DNA of 64,000 nucleotides from Deinococcus actinosclerus (GTDB lineage Bacteria > Deinococcota > Deinococci > Deinococcales > Deinococcaceae), in the NCBI RefSeq assembly GCF_001507665.1, contig NZ_CP013910.1, positions 1,053,501 through 1,117,500 of the forward strand, written 5' to 3'. Position numbers and translations under genes: made by a program. This document shows, in pieces, positions 20,207-32,719 of this stretch (its first letter is position 1; every line of letters starts with the position of its first letter). Below the pieces are notes generated by a model that had not been told where the DNA came from, made no database searches, and worked only from the letters and a program-made list of their open reading frames with translations.

Positions 20207-21562
20207 GTGCCCCGCTCAACCATGTGGTCTCATCTGGTACTGATCGGCGCGACTGCCCTGCTGCTCTACGCCACCTGGCAGCACCACGCCGCGCTGATGA
20301 TCGGCGCGGCGCTGCTGCTGGCCGCCGCCACCGTCGGCGCGACCGGCCTGCGGCGCCTCCTGCCCCTGACCGCGTTTGCGCTGGCGTTCGTGGCGGCGCT
20401 GCTGCTGCCCGGCCCGCGTCTGGGCGTCCTCGACCTGCTGGCGGCGCTGCTGGTGCTGGCTGGCCTGGGCTTCCGCATCCTGCAGGAGCAGATCACCGCC
20501 CGGCAGCTGGCCTGGCAGCGCAACACCATCGCGGCCCTCCAGGCGGGCAGTGAGCGGCTGGCCGACGCGCGCGACGCCGACGCGATCATCCGCGCCGGGA
20601 TCGGCATCCTGGACAAACTGCAGGTCGCGCCGAACCTCGCGTTCGTCGCCTACCGGCACGGCACGCCGCACATCCTGGCCGCCAAGGGCGCGTTCGAGGC
20701 CTTTCTGGAGCGGCCCATCCATCCCAGCGACAACAACAGCCGCAGCGTGCAGGCCGACCACTGGGTGGCCGAGGAGGCGCTGGCGCTGCTGAAGAAGCCG
20801 CAGCGGCGCCGGTTCCACGTGGCGCCCGTGTACGGCCGGGCCTCGAACCACCTGGGCGTGCTCATCCTGACCCGCAGTGAGTCCGACCCCTTCGACGAGC
20901 ACGAGAAGAGCGTCGTGGCGTCCTTCGCCCGGCTGCTGGGCGCCCAGCTGGGCCAGTGGCACGCCATCCGTGACCTGCGCGACGCGAACGACCTCACCCT
21001 GCGCTCCCTGGGCGCCGCGCTGGAACACCGCGACGACGACACGGGCGGGCACACCACCCGCGTGGTCACCATGAGCGTCCGCCTGGCCCGCCGGCTCGGC
21101 TGGGACGAGGATCAGGTCAAGGCGCTGCGCTGGGGCGCGTATCTGCACGACCTGGGCAAGCTGGCCATTCCCGACTCGGTGCTGCACAAGCAGGGCGCGC
21201 TGGACCCCGGGGAACGCCGCGTCATCCAGACGCACACCACCATCGGCTACGACATGCTCCAGGACCTGCACTTCCTGCCCGCCGAGACGCTGGACCTGGT
21301 GCGCTACCACCACGAACGCTGGGACGGCACCGGGTATCCCAGCGGCCTGCGCGGACAGAACATCCCCGACACCGCGCGGCTGTTCACCATCGTGGACGTG
21401 TTCGACGCCCTGACCAACGCCCGGCCCTACAAGCCGGCCTGGACGCGGGACCGCGCGGTCAGCGAGATCCGCATGCAGGCCGGCCGGCAGTTCGACCCGC
21501 AGTACGTTGAGGCGTTCCTGCGCATGATGGCCGAACACGACGAAGCGCACCTCGTGGTGTAG
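20207..21562 (+). CDS. Membrane-anchored GAF-like / HD-GYP domain protein
   Basis: Probable cyclic-di-GMP phosphodiesterase. The 451-residue product has about four N-terminal hydrophobic segments (residues 5-110), a coiled linker, a GAF-like sensory region (about 120-255) and a C-terminal HD-GYP domain: HTTRVV, AYLHDLGKLAIPD, the YHHERWDGTGYPSGL signature and FDALTNARPYK. All metal ligands and the GYP triad are present, so it is probably active. It would turn over c-di-GMP in response to a signal sensed in or near the membrane. Start chosen from the leaderless promoter; ATG 20222 is the alternative. Confidence 0.9.
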   Translation: MPRSTMWSHLVLIGATALLLYATWQHHAALMIGAALLLAAATVGATGLRRLLPLTAFALAFVAALLLPGPRLGVLDLLAALLVLAGLGFRILQEQITARQLAWQRNTIAALQAGSERLADARDADAIIRAGIGILDKLQVAPNLAFVAYRHGTPHILAAKGAFEAFLERPIHPSDNNSRSVQADHWVAEEALALLKKPQRRRFHVAPVYGRASNHLGVLILTRSESDPFDEHEKSVVASFARLLGAQLGQWHAIRDLRDANDLTLRSLGAALEHRDDDTGGHTTRVVTMSVRLARRLGWDEDQVKALRWGAYLHDLGKLAIPDSVLHKQGALDPGERRVIQTHTTIGYDMLQDLHFLPAETLDLVRYHHERWDGTGYPSGLRGQNIPDTARLFTIVDVFDALTNARPYKPAWTRDRAVSEIRMQAGRQFDPQYVEAFLRMMAEHDEAHLVV

Positions 21563-21586
21563 GGATCACGCCGGGGGGGCGCGCCC

Positions 21587-22498
21587 TCAGTCCAGGCCGA
21601 GGTCCGCGCGGGTGGGGGCGTAGGCGCCGGCGTGGGCGCACGCGGCGGCGGCGGCGTCCAGCCCCACGCGCAGGTGGTCGCTCCACAGGGCGCCCTCGCG
21701 CTCGGTGGCGCTGACCAGCAGCCCCGCGCACAGGGCGTCCCCGGCGCCCACGGTATCCACCACCTGCACGGGCGTGGCGGGCAGGTCGGCGCGGCCCGCG
21801 CTGTGGTACAGGCTCGCGCCCTGGGCGCCGCGCGTGATCACGATCGGCGCTTTCGGGTTCAGGCCCCGCAGGCGGCGCAGCACGTCCGCCTCGGACTGCC
21901 CGGGGAAGAAGAACGCCAGGTCCTCGTCACTGAACTTCATGAGATCGGCGCGCCTGGCGACCCGCTCGAACACCGCCGGGTAGTCCGGGTGACGGTGCGT
22001 GATGCGGGCGTTCGGATCGAAGCTGACGCGCACGCCCGCCGCGCGGGCCTGGTCGATCAGGCCCAGCAGGGTGTCCGCCAGGGGCCAGCGGCTCAGGCTG
22101 ATGCCGCCCACGTGCAGCCAGCGCGCCGCGCCCAGCCAGCCGTCCGGCAGGCGCGCGGGATCGAAGTGCAGGTCGGCGCTGTTCTCACCCAGGAAGCGGT
22201 ACGCGGGCGGGTTCGCGGAGTACACCACGGCCAGCAGGGTGGGGAAGGGCACGCGTTGCAGGAACCGCAGGTCCAGCCCGGCCGCCTGCGAGGCGTGCAG
22301 GAGATCGTCGCCGAAGTTGTCCTGGCCGACGGCCCCCGCGAAGGCGCTGGGCACCCCCAGGGACGCGCAGGCCCGCGCGACGTTCCAGCCCGCGCCGCCC
22401 GGGTGGGCGTGCCAGGCGTTCCCGCCGGCGGTCACGAGGTCCGTCAGGGCTTCACCGGCGCTGACAATCAGGGGCAGGGTGATCTGGGGCAGGGACAT
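21587..22498 (-). CDS. PfkB-family carbohydrate kinase (fructokinase-like)
   Basis: Phosphorylates a sugar or nucleoside with ATP. The 303-residue product has the N-terminal GEALTDLV and the glycine-rich [16 protein letters not shown] substrate region, FDPNAR, and the second PfkB signature [14 protein letters not shown] with the catalytic Asp. It groups by motif with fructokinase/2-keto-3-deoxygluconate kinases; the substrate cannot be told. It stands alone between convergent HD-GYP and unrelated genes. TAGGAT lies 9 bases before the ATG. Confidence 0.88.
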   Translation of the reverse strand: MSLPQITLPLIVSAGEALTDLVTAGGNAWHAHPGGAGWNVARACASLGVPSAFAGAVGQDNFGDDLLHASQAAGLDLRFLQRVPFPTLLAVVYSANPPAYRFLGENSADLHFDPARLPDGWLGAARWLHVGGISLSRWPLADTLLGLIDQARAAGVRVSFDPNARITHRHPDYPAVFERVARRADLMKFSDEDLAFFFPGQSEADVLRRLRGLNPKAPIVITRGAQGASLYHSAGRADLPATPVQVVDTVGAGDALCAGLLVSATEREGALWSDHLRVGLDAAAAACAHAGAYAPTRADLGLD

Positions 22499-22732
22499 GA
22501 CCCACCCATCCTAGCGTGATGGTCACGAGGCCAGCCGGCCGAGCCGGGCCCCCTGTCTGACCTGCCCGGCGACGGCCGGCCGGAGGCCCACCCCCGGTCA
22601 TGGGCTGATCATGCTGGCCGGCGCATCCTGACCCCAGGTGCGGGCCGCGCCACCTCCGGGGGGAAGGTCACGGCCCGGCCCCACCTGATCGTGCAGTGCC
22701 CGCTCCGCCTGTCCCCCACCCAGGAGGTCACC

Positions 22733-23014
22733 ATGTCGTCCGACGCCATCCCCGAGTCCCCGCGTCCCGTCCGTCCGCACGATCTCAACGCCCTGGAAGA
22801 CGACATCCGGGAGCTGAACACCGCCCTGCGTCACCTGGGCAGCCTGAGCCTGGAGGAACTGATCAAGATCATCCGGCAACCCGGCTGGACGACCCCGGCC
22901 GAATACGAGCTCGTGCGGGGGCTGGTGCAGCAGATGCGCGCCCAGGTGACCCTGACCGGCGACCTGCGCGCCACGCTGCTGCGCGGCGCGCAGGTCGCCG
23001 GCGCGAAAGCCTGA
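22733..23014 (+). CDS. Small helical protein of unknown function
   Basis: Not recognised. The 93-residue product is soluble and helical with acidic LNALEDDIRELNTALRHLG and LEELIKIIRQPGWTTPAEYELV; the latter resembles short motifs in Deinococcus hypothetical proteins. No Cys, signal or membrane segment. The ATG has a strong AGGAGG ribosome binding site. The 234 bases upstream (22499-22732) hold no other feature. Confidence 0.75.
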   Translation: MSSDAIPESPRPVRPHDLNALEDDIRELNTALRHLGSLSLEELIKIIRQPGWTTPAEYELVRGLVQQMRAQVTLTGDLRATLLRGAQVAGAKA

Positions 23015-23032
23015 CGGCCCGGGTCGCTGGGG

Positions 23033-23533
23033 TCAGGTCCCCGGGGTCGACACCGGCAGGCGGTAGAGCACCACCCGGAAGTCGAACACGTCCCGTTCCC
23101 CCATGGGCTCGAACCCGAAGGTCTCGTACAGGCGCCGCAGGGCGGGGCGGGTGGCGGCGGTGTCCAGCTTCAGCCAGGGCCGCCCCGCCGCCCGCGTGAC
23201 CTGCGCGGCGTGCCCCAGCAGCGTGTGTGCCAGCCCCTGCCCCTGGCAGGCGGGGTGAACCGCCAGCTTGTGCAGGTACAGCGCCTCGCCGGGCGGGTCG
23301 TCCGGCCAGAAGGGCGGGTCGGTGTCCAGCAGACTGAACGCTCCGACCGCCGCCCCGTCCCGCCACGCGACGTGCCAGGTGGAGGCCGGGTAATGCCGCG
23401 CCAGCCGCTCGGGCGTGACGCTCGCCGGCGGCCAGAGAGTCCGCCCCAGCGCCTCCTGGTGGAGGGCGGTGGCCCGGACCACGCCGGCGGCCGCCTGGAG
23501 GTCACCCTGCGTGAAGTGAAGCGGGCTGGTCAT
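23033..23533 (-). CDS. GNAT-family N-acetyltransferase
   Basis: Transfers an acetyl group from acetyl-CoA to an unknown amine. The 166-residue product shows the GNAT core: LHKLAVHPACQGQGLAHTLL (motif A with the Q-G-x-G pyrophosphate loop), then LKLDTAATRPALRRLYETFGFEPMG (motif B). It is full length. The start has a leaderless -10 box 7 bases upstream. Confidence 0.88.
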   Translation of the reverse strand: MTSPLHFTQGDLQAAAGVVRATALHQEALGRTLWPPASVTPERLARHYPASTWHVAWRDGAAVGAFSLLDTDPPFWPDDPPGEALYLHKLAVHPACQGQGLAHTLLGHAAQVTRAAGRPWLKLDTAATRPALRRLYETFGFEPMGERDVFDFRVVLYRLPVSTPGT

Positions 23534-23540
23534 GCCGCCC

Positions 23541-23546
23541 AGCGTA
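23541..23546 (-). promoter_or_regulatory. -10 box of GNAT gene, leaderless layout
   Basis: TACGCT seven bases before the ATG of the acetyltransferase; no ribosome binding site. Confidence 0.5.
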
Positions 23547-23551
23547 GCGCG

Positions 23552-24148
23552 TCACCCGCTGTACTCGGGGGCCGGCTCGATCCCGGTCGCCCAGACGTCC
23601 TGGCCGCGCACGTCCAGCCGCACGCGGGGCAGCGGCGCGAGGGCCTTGCCGAACACCGCCTCGCCGGCCTTGAGGGGATCGAACACCGAGTAGTGGCAGC
23701 GGCAGCCCAGCTGCGGGTGATCCTGCCCGCCCGGCGCGCGGTAGTTGAACGCGAAGGCCAGTACCTCGGCGTCCCGCACGAGGTTCACGTTGCAGCCCAG
23801 GTGCGTGCACACCCGCGAGAAGCCGGCCAGGTGGCCCCCGGGTACCTCGACGGATCCGCGCGTGGGGGCGGGCAGGCGCAGCAGCGTGCAGGGCCGCCCG
23901 GCGTAGGTGAAAGTCACCTCGGCCCAGTCGGTCCCCAGCTGCGTCAGCGCGGCGAGGCGCTGCGGCGCGGCGTCCTGGAAGGCGGGTGCCCCGGGCGTGC
24001 GTTTGGCGAAGGTCACGCGCGAGGCGTACCAGCCCATGTACCCGAAGGTCCCGACCGTGCCGGCCACCGGCAGCAGCCACCAGCGTTCGAGCAGCGCCCG
24101 GCGCGTCACGCGGCGCGCCTTCGGGCCAGCGGCACCCGGGTCGGTCAC
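23552..24148 (-). CDS. Rieske [2Fe-2S] iron-sulfur protein
   Basis: Membrane-anchored electron carrier of a quinol-oxidising complex. The 198-residue product has an N-terminal Arg pair and anchor ([19 protein letters not shown], possibly Tat-exported) and the two cluster motifs CTHLGCNV and CRCHYSVFD, supplying two Cys and two His ligands plus the structural Cys pair. GTG start overlaps the stop of the CcmI/cytochrome gene, placing it at the end of the ccm operon. No cytochrome b gene is adjacent, so its complex partners are elsewhere. Confidence 0.92.
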   Translation of the reverse strand: MTDPGAAGPKARRVTRRALLERWWLLPVAGTVGTFGYMGWYASRVTFAKRTPGAPAFQDAAPQRLAALTQLGTDWAEVTFTYAGRPCTLLRLPAPTRGSVEVPGGHLAGFSRVCTHLGCNVNLVRDAEVLAFAFNYRAPGGQDHPQLGCRCHYSVFDPLKAGEAVFGKALAPLPRVRLDVRGQDVWATGIEPAPEYSG

Positions 24149-25197
24149 TGGCCCTCCCGCTGCCAGCCCTCGAGGACGTTGAGCAGCGCGGCCAGTTCGG
24201 CCGGTTTCAGGTCCGGGTAGGCGGGCATGGCGCCCTTGCCCTGCGTGATGACCTGCGACAGCGCCGCGCGCGTCAGGGTGGACTCGCGCAGGCTGGGGCC
24301 CACGCCCCCGCCGCCCGCCGGTCCGTGGCAGGACGCGCAGCTCGCGGCGTACACCCGCAGGCCCGGATCGCTGGTGTTCAGCCGCGCGCGCAGCGCCGTG
24401 ATCAGTTCATCCGCGTCGCGGCCCTTCGGGTCGAGCGTGCGGTAGCGTTCCAGGGCCGCCAGGGCCGCCTGATCCTCGCCGAAGCGGGCCAGGGCGAAGC
24501 CCAGCAGCAGCTGCGATTCCGGTTCCTGGGGGGCCAGCTGCGCCCCGGTGCGGATCAGCAGCGCGGCCCGCTGGGCGTCCTCGGCGCTGATGGCCTGCCC
24601 GGTCTGCTCGCCGCGCGTGAGCAGCAGGATACCCAGGCGCCGCAGGGCCTCGGGCTGGCGCGGATCGAGTTTCAGGGCGTTCCCGTATGCCGTGACCGCC
24701 TGATCGAAGGTGTTCGAATCGAACGCCGCCTTGCCCCACGCCAGGTAATCCTCCGTCCGGCCACGGCGCTGCGCCTGCGCCTTCAGGGCCGGGAGTTTCA
24801 GCGCCGCCTGCACGTTCGCGGCCTCGTCGGTGGTCAGGCTGGCGAGCTGCCAGCGCGGCACGAAGGTCACGGCGCCCACGGCAGTCAGCAGCGCCGCGCC
24901 GCCCAGCAGCGCCAGCGCCAGCGTGCGGGTGCCCCGGCGGGTCCGCGGGGCGGGCGGCAGGGCGTCCAGGCCGCGCAGGGCCAGCGCCGCGCGCCGCTCC
25001 AGATCGGGCCGGCGGGCCTCGTCGGTCAGGGCCGCGAGGTCCGCGTACAGCCGGTCCCGCTCGGCCCCCAGGCGCGCGCGTTCCTGTGCGTCCGGATCGT
25101 CCGGCGTGCGGGTGCGCAGCGGTTCGGTCACCAGCCACACGCAGGCCAGCGCCACCAGCGCCAGCAGCAGCACGTTCAGCAGCACCGGGCCCGTCAC
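24145..25197 (-). CDS. CcmI-like TPR protein fused to a cytochrome c domain
   Basis: The 350-residue product joins two roles. Residues 1-115 have two membrane helices separated by a charged cytoplasmic loop, the CcmI layout. Residues about 120-260 form TPR repeats ([37 protein letters not shown]), which in CcmI hold apocytochrome c. Residues about 270-350 form a small cytochrome c with haem site CASCHG and distal Met in GAMPAYP. Overlapping starts and stops tie it to ccmH before and Rieske after. Having its own haem suggests that the chaperone is also an electron carrier; this is inference. Confidence 0.85.
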   Translation of the reverse strand: MTGPVLLNVLLLALVALACVWLVTEPLRTRTPDDPDAQERARLGAERDRLYADLAALTDEARRPDLERRAALALRGLDALPPAPRTRRGTRTLALALLGGAALLTAVGAVTFVPRWQLASLTTDEAANVQAALKLPALKAQAQRRGRTEDYLAWGKAAFDSNTFDQAVTAYGNALKLDPRQPEALRRLGILLLTRGEQTGQAISAEDAQRAALLIRTGAQLAPQEPESQLLLGFALARFGEDQAALAALERYRTLDPKGRDADELITALRARLNTSDPGLRVYAASCASCHGPAGGGGVGPSLRESTLTRAALSQVITQGKGAMPAYPDLKPAELAALLNVLEGWQREGQ

Positions 25198-25682
25198 GAC
25201 TCGCCGCCTGTGCGGGTGTCGCGCTGCACCTGTGCGAGGTACGGGTCGAACCCGCCCGCGTCGTTCAGCGGCTCATCCGGCAGGTTCGCCGCCGGGCGGC
25301 TGCGGCGCAGGAACGCCCACAGCACCCCACCGCCGACCGCCAGCGCTGCCAGGGGCGCGCCCCACAGCAGCAGGTTCCGGCCCGATTTGGGCGGGTCGAG
25401 CAGCACGAAGTTCCCGTAGCGCTGCGAGAAGTACACGTAGATGTCCGTGTCGCCCTTCCCGGCCGCGACCTGTTCACGTACCGAGTCGCGCATCTTGCCC
25501 GAGATGGTGCTGCGCGAATCCGCGATGGATTCCCCGGTGTCGCACAGCGGGCAGCGCAGGTTCTTCTCGATGGCGAGCGCCCGCGCCTCCTGCGCCGGGG
25601 TCAGGGACGGTGTGGGCGCCGTCTGAGCCAGCGTGAAGGTCCCGCTCAGCAGCGCGCCCGTGAGCAGCAGTGCGCGCGTCAT
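25194..25682 (-). CDS. ccmH: Cytochrome c maturation protein CcmH
   Basis: Membrane thiol oxidoreductase that reduces apocytochrome cysteines before haem attachment. The 162-residue product has a signal peptide, the active-site LRCPLC (family LRCxxC), and [19 protein letters not shown] followed by a membrane helix. It overlaps the TlpA gene upstream (ATGA) and the CcmI fusion downstream (GTGA). Confidence 0.93.
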   Translation of the reverse strand: MTRALLLTGALLSGTFTLAQTAPTPSLTPAQEARALAIEKNLRCPLCDTGESIADSRSTISGKMRDSVREQVAAGKGDTDIYVYFSQRYGNFVLLDPPKSGRNLLLWGAPLAALAVGGGVLWAFLRRSRPAANLPDEPLNDAGGFDPYLAQVQRDTRTGGES

Positions 25683-26290
25683 AGCCCGGGCACGCCGATC
25701 TTCTCCAGCCCCACGTTCAGGCGCTCGCGGGTCAGGCCGCCCCGGTCCATGTGCTGCACCACGCCGTCCCTGTCGATGAACACGGTCTCCGGGACGCCCG
25801 ACACGCCGTAGTTCACGCCGGTGTTGATCCCGGGATCGCGCAGGTTCGGGTACGCCAGCGCGTACTCCTGGATGAAGTTGCGGGCGTTGCTCTCGTTCGT
25901 CTCCTGAAACAGGATGCCCACGATCGCCAGTCCGCCGCCGCCGCCCTGCCGCTCGCTCAGTTCACGGAACATCGGGGCTTCCTCGCGGCAGGGACCGCAC
26001 CACGACGCCCAGAAGTTCACGACGACGGGGCGGCCCTTCAGGCTCGCCAGGGACAGCTCGGGGCCGTCCAGGCTCTTCAGGGTGAAGGCGGGGGCGGGCT
26101 TGCCGACCAGCGGCCCGCCGGTCGCGTTGTTGCTGGCCGGGGTGCGCAGCGCGACCGCCAGCACCGCCACCAGCACGAACGCGATGGCCGGGGGCAGCAG
26201 GCGGCGCCACAGCGGCGCGGGGGGCTTGGGCGCCGGGGTCTGGGACGCGGGGGCGGACTTCGGGGCAGAGGGGGTGGATTCGGTCATCAC
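25679..26290 (-). CDS. ccmG: TlpA/DsbE-type thioredoxin (CcmG)
   Basis: Periplasmic-side reductant in cytochrome c maturation. The 203-residue product has a Pro/Ala-rich cytoplasmic start, one membrane anchor (about residues 32-50), then a thioredoxin fold with [14 protein letters not shown], the active site [10 protein letters not shown] and the cis-Pro region [16 protein letters not shown], typical of CcmG/ResA. Its placement between ccmF and ccmH supports the ccmG call. Confidence 0.92.
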   Translation of the reverse strand: MMTESTPSAPKSAPASQTPAPKPPAPLWRRLLPPAIAFVLVAVLAVALRTPASNNATGGPLVGKPAPAFTLKSLDGPELSLASLKGRPVVVNFWASWCGPCREEAPMFRELSERQGGGGGLAIVGILFQETNESNARNFIQEYALAYPNLRDPGINTGVNYGVSGVPETVFIDRDGVVQHMDRGGLTRERLNVGLEKIGVPGL

Positions 26291-26327
26291 AGCTCCGTCA
26301 GAGTCAGGCAGGAAAGGGAGGAGGGGC

Positions 26328-28316
<1,989 letters not shown>

Positions 28317-28353
28317 CCGGACCCCGCCGCAGGGGCGCAGTCCATTTGCAGCC

Positions 28354-28836
28354 TCAGTCGGCCGACTTGATCATGTCCTTCAGCTCGGCCTGCGTCTTCG
28401 GGACGTTGTATTCCTCGCTGTGCTTCACCACGAGGTCCGTCGCGTGGAACGTCTCGCCCTGGAACTCGCCGCGCACCACGACGCCCTGGTTCTCCTTGAA
28501 GAGATCCGTGACCGCCCCGCGGTACTGCACCGGGAAGCTCGCGCTGCCGTCGGTGACCGTGAAGCGCAGGTCCAGCGTCTGCGGGTCGTACTTCGCGGCC
28601 TTCACCAGCCCGCCGATCCGCACCGGGCGGCCCTGCAACTCGGCCTCCTGCTGCTGGTACTCGCTGGGCGTCACGAAGTACTCCAGCGACCTGTTCAGGT
28701 TCCCGAACGCGATGGTCGCGGTCAGGCCCACCAGCGCCGCCACGCCCAGCACCACCGGCAGCGGGCTGCGCCTGCGCCGCCGCGCCTGCGGCAGCGGCGT
28801 CAGGGGCGTGGGGGCGTCAGGGCCGGGCGCACTCAC
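28354..28836 (-). CDS. ccmE: Haem chaperone CcmE
   Basis: Binds haem covalently through a histidine and hands it to CcmF. The 160-residue product has a Pro/Arg-rich start, one membrane helix ([19 protein letters not shown]), an OB-fold with [10 protein letters not shown] and VVRGEFQG, and the haem site [12 protein letters not shown]; the His and Tyr of the classical HDENY motif are kept while Asp is replaced by Ser. GTG start overlaps the stop of ccmD. Confidence 0.93.
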   Translation of the reverse strand: MSAPGPDAPTPLTPLPQARRRRRSPLPVVLGVAALVGLTATIAFGNLNRSLEYFVTPSEYQQQEAELQGRPVRIGGLVKAAKYDPQTLDLRFTVTDGSASFPVQYRGAVTDLFKENQGVVVRGEFQGETFHATDLVVKHSEEYNVPKTQAELKDMIKSAD

Positions 28837-28964
28837 CGGGGGGCCTCGCTGACGTCCTCGCCGCGCACGGCGCGCAGCCGCATCCACATCCACACCAGAT
28901 ACCCGATCAGGACGCTGAACGTCGCCAGGTACGAGAACAGCACGTACCAGAAGTACTTATCCAC
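28833..28964 (-). CDS. ccmD: Haem exporter protein CcmD
   Basis: A 43-residue single-pass membrane protein that helps release haem-loaded CcmE from CcmABC. It has one hydrophobic helix (YFWYVLFSYLATFSVLIGYL) followed by an Arg-rich cytoplasmic tail (WMRLRAVRG), the standard CcmD plan. The GTG has a GGAGGT site within the end of ccmC, and the stop overlaps the ccmE start, so it sits exactly where ccmD is expected. Confidence 0.85.
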   Translation of the reverse strand: MDKYFWYVLFSYLATFSVLIGYLVWMWMRLRAVRGEDVSEAPR

Positions 28965-29667
28965 GGGCCACCTCCACCCGGCCGGTCACGCCGGTCAGTT
29001 CGCGTTCCTCACGCGCTTCCTCGCGGGCGGCCAGGGTGCCGCGCAGGCGCAGCAGGAAGAAGTACAGCAGCGTGAACGACGCCACGCTGAGCAGCAGCGT
29101 CGGCAGGTAGATCGGCGCGGCGTCCCAGCGCACGCCCCCCAGCAGCTTCAGCGTCTGCGTCTGGTGCACGCCGCGCCACCACTCCACCGCCATGTAGTTC
29201 ACGGGCACGTACAGCGTCCCCACGATCCCCACGACCGCCGACACGCGCGCCCGGCGCTCGGGGTCGTCGATCAGCGACCGGATCAGCAGGTACCCGCCGT
29301 ACACCACCAGACTGAGCGCCGTGGTCGTCAGCCGGGCGTCCCACACCCAGTACGTGCCCCAGGTGGGCTTGGCCCACAGCATCCCGCCCACGATGGTCGC
29401 CAGCGTGAACAGCAGCCCGATCTCGCCGCTGGCCATCGCCAGCCGGTCCCAGTGGCGGCGGCGCTGGATCAGGTACAGCAGCCCGAACAGCCCCGTGCCG
29501 CCGTACGCGAGGTAACTCAGCCACGCCTCGGGCACATGCACGAACATCAGCCGCACCAGCGATCCCTGATTCACGTCCAGCGGAGAGGTCAGGCTCAGGC
29601 CCAGCACCACCGCCAGGCCCAGGAGGCTGGCCGCGCCCAGCACGGTCGTCGTGACGTCTCTTTTCAT
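28957..29667 (-). CDS. ccmC: Haem exporter protein CcmC
   Basis: Membrane protein presenting haem to CcmE. The 236-residue product has six hydrophobic segments and the WWD motif WGTYWVWDARLTT, plus the conserved His residues in VHVPEAWLSY and near WRGVHQ. AGGAG precedes the ATG. It heads the block ccmC-D-E-F-G-H-I/cyt-Rieske. Confidence 0.95.
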   Translation of the reverse strand: MKRDVTTTVLGAASLLGLAVVLGLSLTSPLDVNQGSLVRLMFVHVPEAWLSYLAYGGTGLFGLLYLIQRRRHWDRLAMASGEIGLLFTLATIVGGMLWAKPTWGTYWVWDARLTTTALSLVVYGGYLLIRSLIDDPERRARVSAVVGIVGTLYVPVNYMAVEWWRGVHQTQTLKLLGGVRWDAAPIYLPTLLLSVASFTLLYFFLLRLRGTLAAREEAREERELTGVTGRVEVARG

Positions 29668-29808
29668 ATCGCTCCTATTGTGCCGTCAACGCCGGGCGGG
29701 GAACCGTGAGGCCCGCCGCGCAGCGGTCAATTCCGGCCCGCAGCATCGCGCCCCGCGCAGGAAACCGGCAAGTGCGAGTGTCCCCGCCACGCTATGCTGC
29801 ACGCACCC

Positions 29809-30510
29809 ATGCCGAGAATCCTGCCCGCCGCGCTGCTCGCGCTGAGCGCCCTGCTGCCCGCCTGCGCCCCCACCCAGACCGGCCCCCTGCCCGACCCCGC
29901 CACGTACCGCCCCGGTCCGGGGGACACCGTCACCCTGCCCGACCTGGGCCCCGTCGGCCGCTGGATGATCACCAAGACGCTGGAGCCTGCCACCTGGCTG
30001 GGCGAACGGACCGGCGGGCGCACCCTGCGCGAACCCATCAACGTCCTGATCCTCGACCGCGCCGCGACCACGCCCGAGGCCGCCACCGCCCGCCTGAACG
30101 CCGCCATGACCGCCGCCGGGTACGGCCCGAAGAACATGCACAGCGACGGCTACAGCGGCCAGCTCGGCGGGCGCCTGTACCCGCAACTGCCCCCCAGCGG
30201 GCAGGGCCTCGCGTTCAGTGACGGCCCCTGGTACGCCAGCAACCACCACGGCCGCGTGTTCGGCCCCGCTCCCGTGCAGGGCGGTTACCTGTTCAGCGCC
30301 GCCGTCAGCCGCGAGGACATGCGCTGGCTCCCCAGACCCGGCCACACCTACAACAGCTTCACCGCCACCCGCGAGGACCTCGCCGCGCGCCTGAGTGCCA
30401 CCGGCCTGTACCGCCGCGCCCCGAACGTGGACCTCGGCAACCGACTCGACACCCCCCAGGACACCACCGGGGACCACGACGGTCAGGCCGCGCTGCTCAC
30501 CACCCCCTGA
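29809..30510 (+). CDS. Lipoprotein of unknown function
   Basis: The 233-residue product has a short signal peptide ending in the lipobox LPAC, so it is probably lipid-anchored outside the membrane. The mature part has EPINVLILDRA, WYASNHHGRVFGP and SAAVSREDMRW, which loosely recalls the LssY C-terminal domain, but I would not assign it. It lies on the opposite strand between the two ccm blocks. A TATGCT box is 10 bases before the ATG. Confidence 0.78.
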   Translation: MPRILPAALLALSALLPACAPTQTGPLPDPATYRPGPGDTVTLPDLGPVGRWMITKTLEPATWLGERTGGRTLREPINVLILDRAATTPEAATARLNAAMTAAGYGPKNMHSDGYSGQLGGRLYPQLPPSGQGLAFSDGPWYASNHHGRVFGPAPVQGGYLFSAAVSREDMRWLPRPGHTYNSFTATREDLAARLSATGLYRRAPNVDLGNRLDTPQDTTGDHDGQAALLTTP

Positions 30511-30579
30511 GAAAAGCGGTCAGGAGTTCCCGGGGACTGTTCTGCCGGAGCCTCTCCTGTCTTGCGGTCACCGGTGAAC

Positions 30580-31296
30580 TCAGCCCTCGACCGCCGCCGG
30601 GAACAGCAGGGTGGCCAGGATGATCGTGCCCAGGTCGAACGCCGTCAGGAACGTCAGCCAGGTGGTGACCTCGGGACTCCAGCCGCCCTCCAGGAGCAGG
30701 CGGGTGGCCTGCACGGTCGCCAGGACCGCCGGGACCAGGATCGGGAAGGCCAGGGCGGGCAGCAGGGCCTCGCGCGCGCGGAGATTCACGGTGATGCTGC
30801 CGTAGAAGGTGGTGGCGGCCGCGAAGCCCAGCACGCCCAGCGCGGTCGTCAGCGCCAGCGCCGCCCACGGCAGGGCGCGGCCCGCCGCCGTGACCGCCTC
30901 GGACGCGCCGAACAGCACCAGACCCGTCGGCACGGTCACCGCCGCGACGAGCAGCAGGGGCGGCAGCACACCCAGCAGCTTGCCGAGATACAGCGCGCCG
31001 TGCGGCCCGGGGTACGCCAGCAGCTGCTCCAGTGCCCCAGCTTCCTGCTCCTGCGCGAAGGCCCGCTGGGCGCCCACCGCCGCCGCGAGGGCCAGCGCCG
31101 TCCAGATCGCCCCGGCGGCCAGCGGCGCGGTCAGGCGGGCGTCACGCGACACCACGCCGCCACTCAGGGCGAAGCCCAGGACCAGCAGCACGATCCCCGC
31201 GAAGAACGCCGTGGCGAGCAGCGTGTCGCGCGTGCGGCCCGCCACGCGCAGGTCCTTCGCGGCCACGGTCAGGGCCTGCCTCAGCGCGCCCTTCAC
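30580..31296 (-). CDS. ccmB: Haem exporter ABC permease CcmB
   Basis: Membrane subunit of the CcmAB ATPase that drives release of haem-bound CcmE. The 238-residue product has six hydrophobic segments, the N-terminal AAKDLRVAGRTRDTLLATAFF, the EQEAGALEQLLAYPGP loop and a Gly/Ala-rich core as in other CcmB proteins. The ATG overlaps the ccmA stop. Confidence 0.92.
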   Translation of the reverse strand: MKGALRQALTVAAKDLRVAGRTRDTLLATAFFAGIVLLVLGFALSGGVVSRDARLTAPLAAGAIWTALALAAAVGAQRAFAQEQEAGALEQLLAYPGPHGALYLGKLLGVLPPLLLVAAVTVPTGLVLFGASEAVTAAGRALPWAALALTTALGVLGFAAATTFYGSITVNLRAREALLPALAFPILVPAVLATVQATRLLLEGGWSPEVTTWLTFLTAFDLGTIILATLLFPAAVEG

Positions 31297-31960
31297 GCGC
31301 CTCCCTCCTCGCGCAGCAGGCCGCCCGCGAGGCGCAGGGTGCGCGGCGCGACCACCTGCGCCAGCGCGGGCTCGTGCGCGGCGATCATCAGCGAGCAGCC
31401 CTGCCCGCGTAACTCCAGCAGCAATTCCTGCACCAGCGCCCGCCCCGCGTCGTCGAGGTTCGCGAAGGGTTCGTCCACCAGTGTGAGCGGCCGGGCCAGC
31501 AGGTGCGCGCGGGCCAGCGCCAGCCGCTTGCGCATCCCCGCCGACAGGAAGCGCGCCCGCCGCTGCGCCGCGCCCTCCAGCCCCACGCGGCGCAGCGCGC
31601 CCGGCACGTCCCCGGCCTGCGCGTGCATCCGCAGCGCGAACGCCAGATTCTCCGCCGCCGTCAGGTCCGGGTACAGCCCGCCGTCCACCGGCATGAGGTG
31701 AATGGCGTCGCGCACGCCGCGGCTGTCACGCAGGTCGAAACCCAGCACCCGCCCCTCGCCGCGCGTGGGCCGCAGCCCGGCACTCAGCAGGCGCAGCAGC
31801 GTGGTCTTCCCGGCGCCGTTCTCGCCCAGCAGCGTCACGCCCTGCCCGGCCGGAACGTCCAGCGTCACCCCGCGCAGGATCACCTCGCGGCCCAGCCGCA
31901 GCCACACGTCCCGCAGTTGCACCGCGAACGCCTCGCCCGGATCAGCTACCCCCCCTTCCG

Positions 31961-31964
<4 letters not shown>
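31293..31964 (-). CDS. ccmA: Haem exporter ATP-binding protein CcmA
   Basis: ATPase of the CcmAB complex. The 223-residue product has Walker A GENGAGKTT, signature FLSAGMRKRLALARA, Walker B LTLVDEP and switch His in IAAHEP. GTG start overlaps the ccdA stop (GTGA); no earlier start is supported. Confidence 0.93.
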
Positions 31965-32638
<674 letters not shown>

Positions 32639-32645
32639 GCCCGGC

Positions 32646-32651
32646 AGTCTA
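32646..32651 (-). promoter_or_regulatory. -10 box of ccdA, leaderless layout
   Basis: TAGACT seven bases before the ccdA ATG; no ribosome binding site. Confidence 0.55.
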
Positions 32652-32719
32652 GCGGGCCGGGCTCAGGCCGCCTGTCCCGACAGTGCGTTCTTCGGCCGGA
32701 TGCATGGCAAGCTAGTGAC

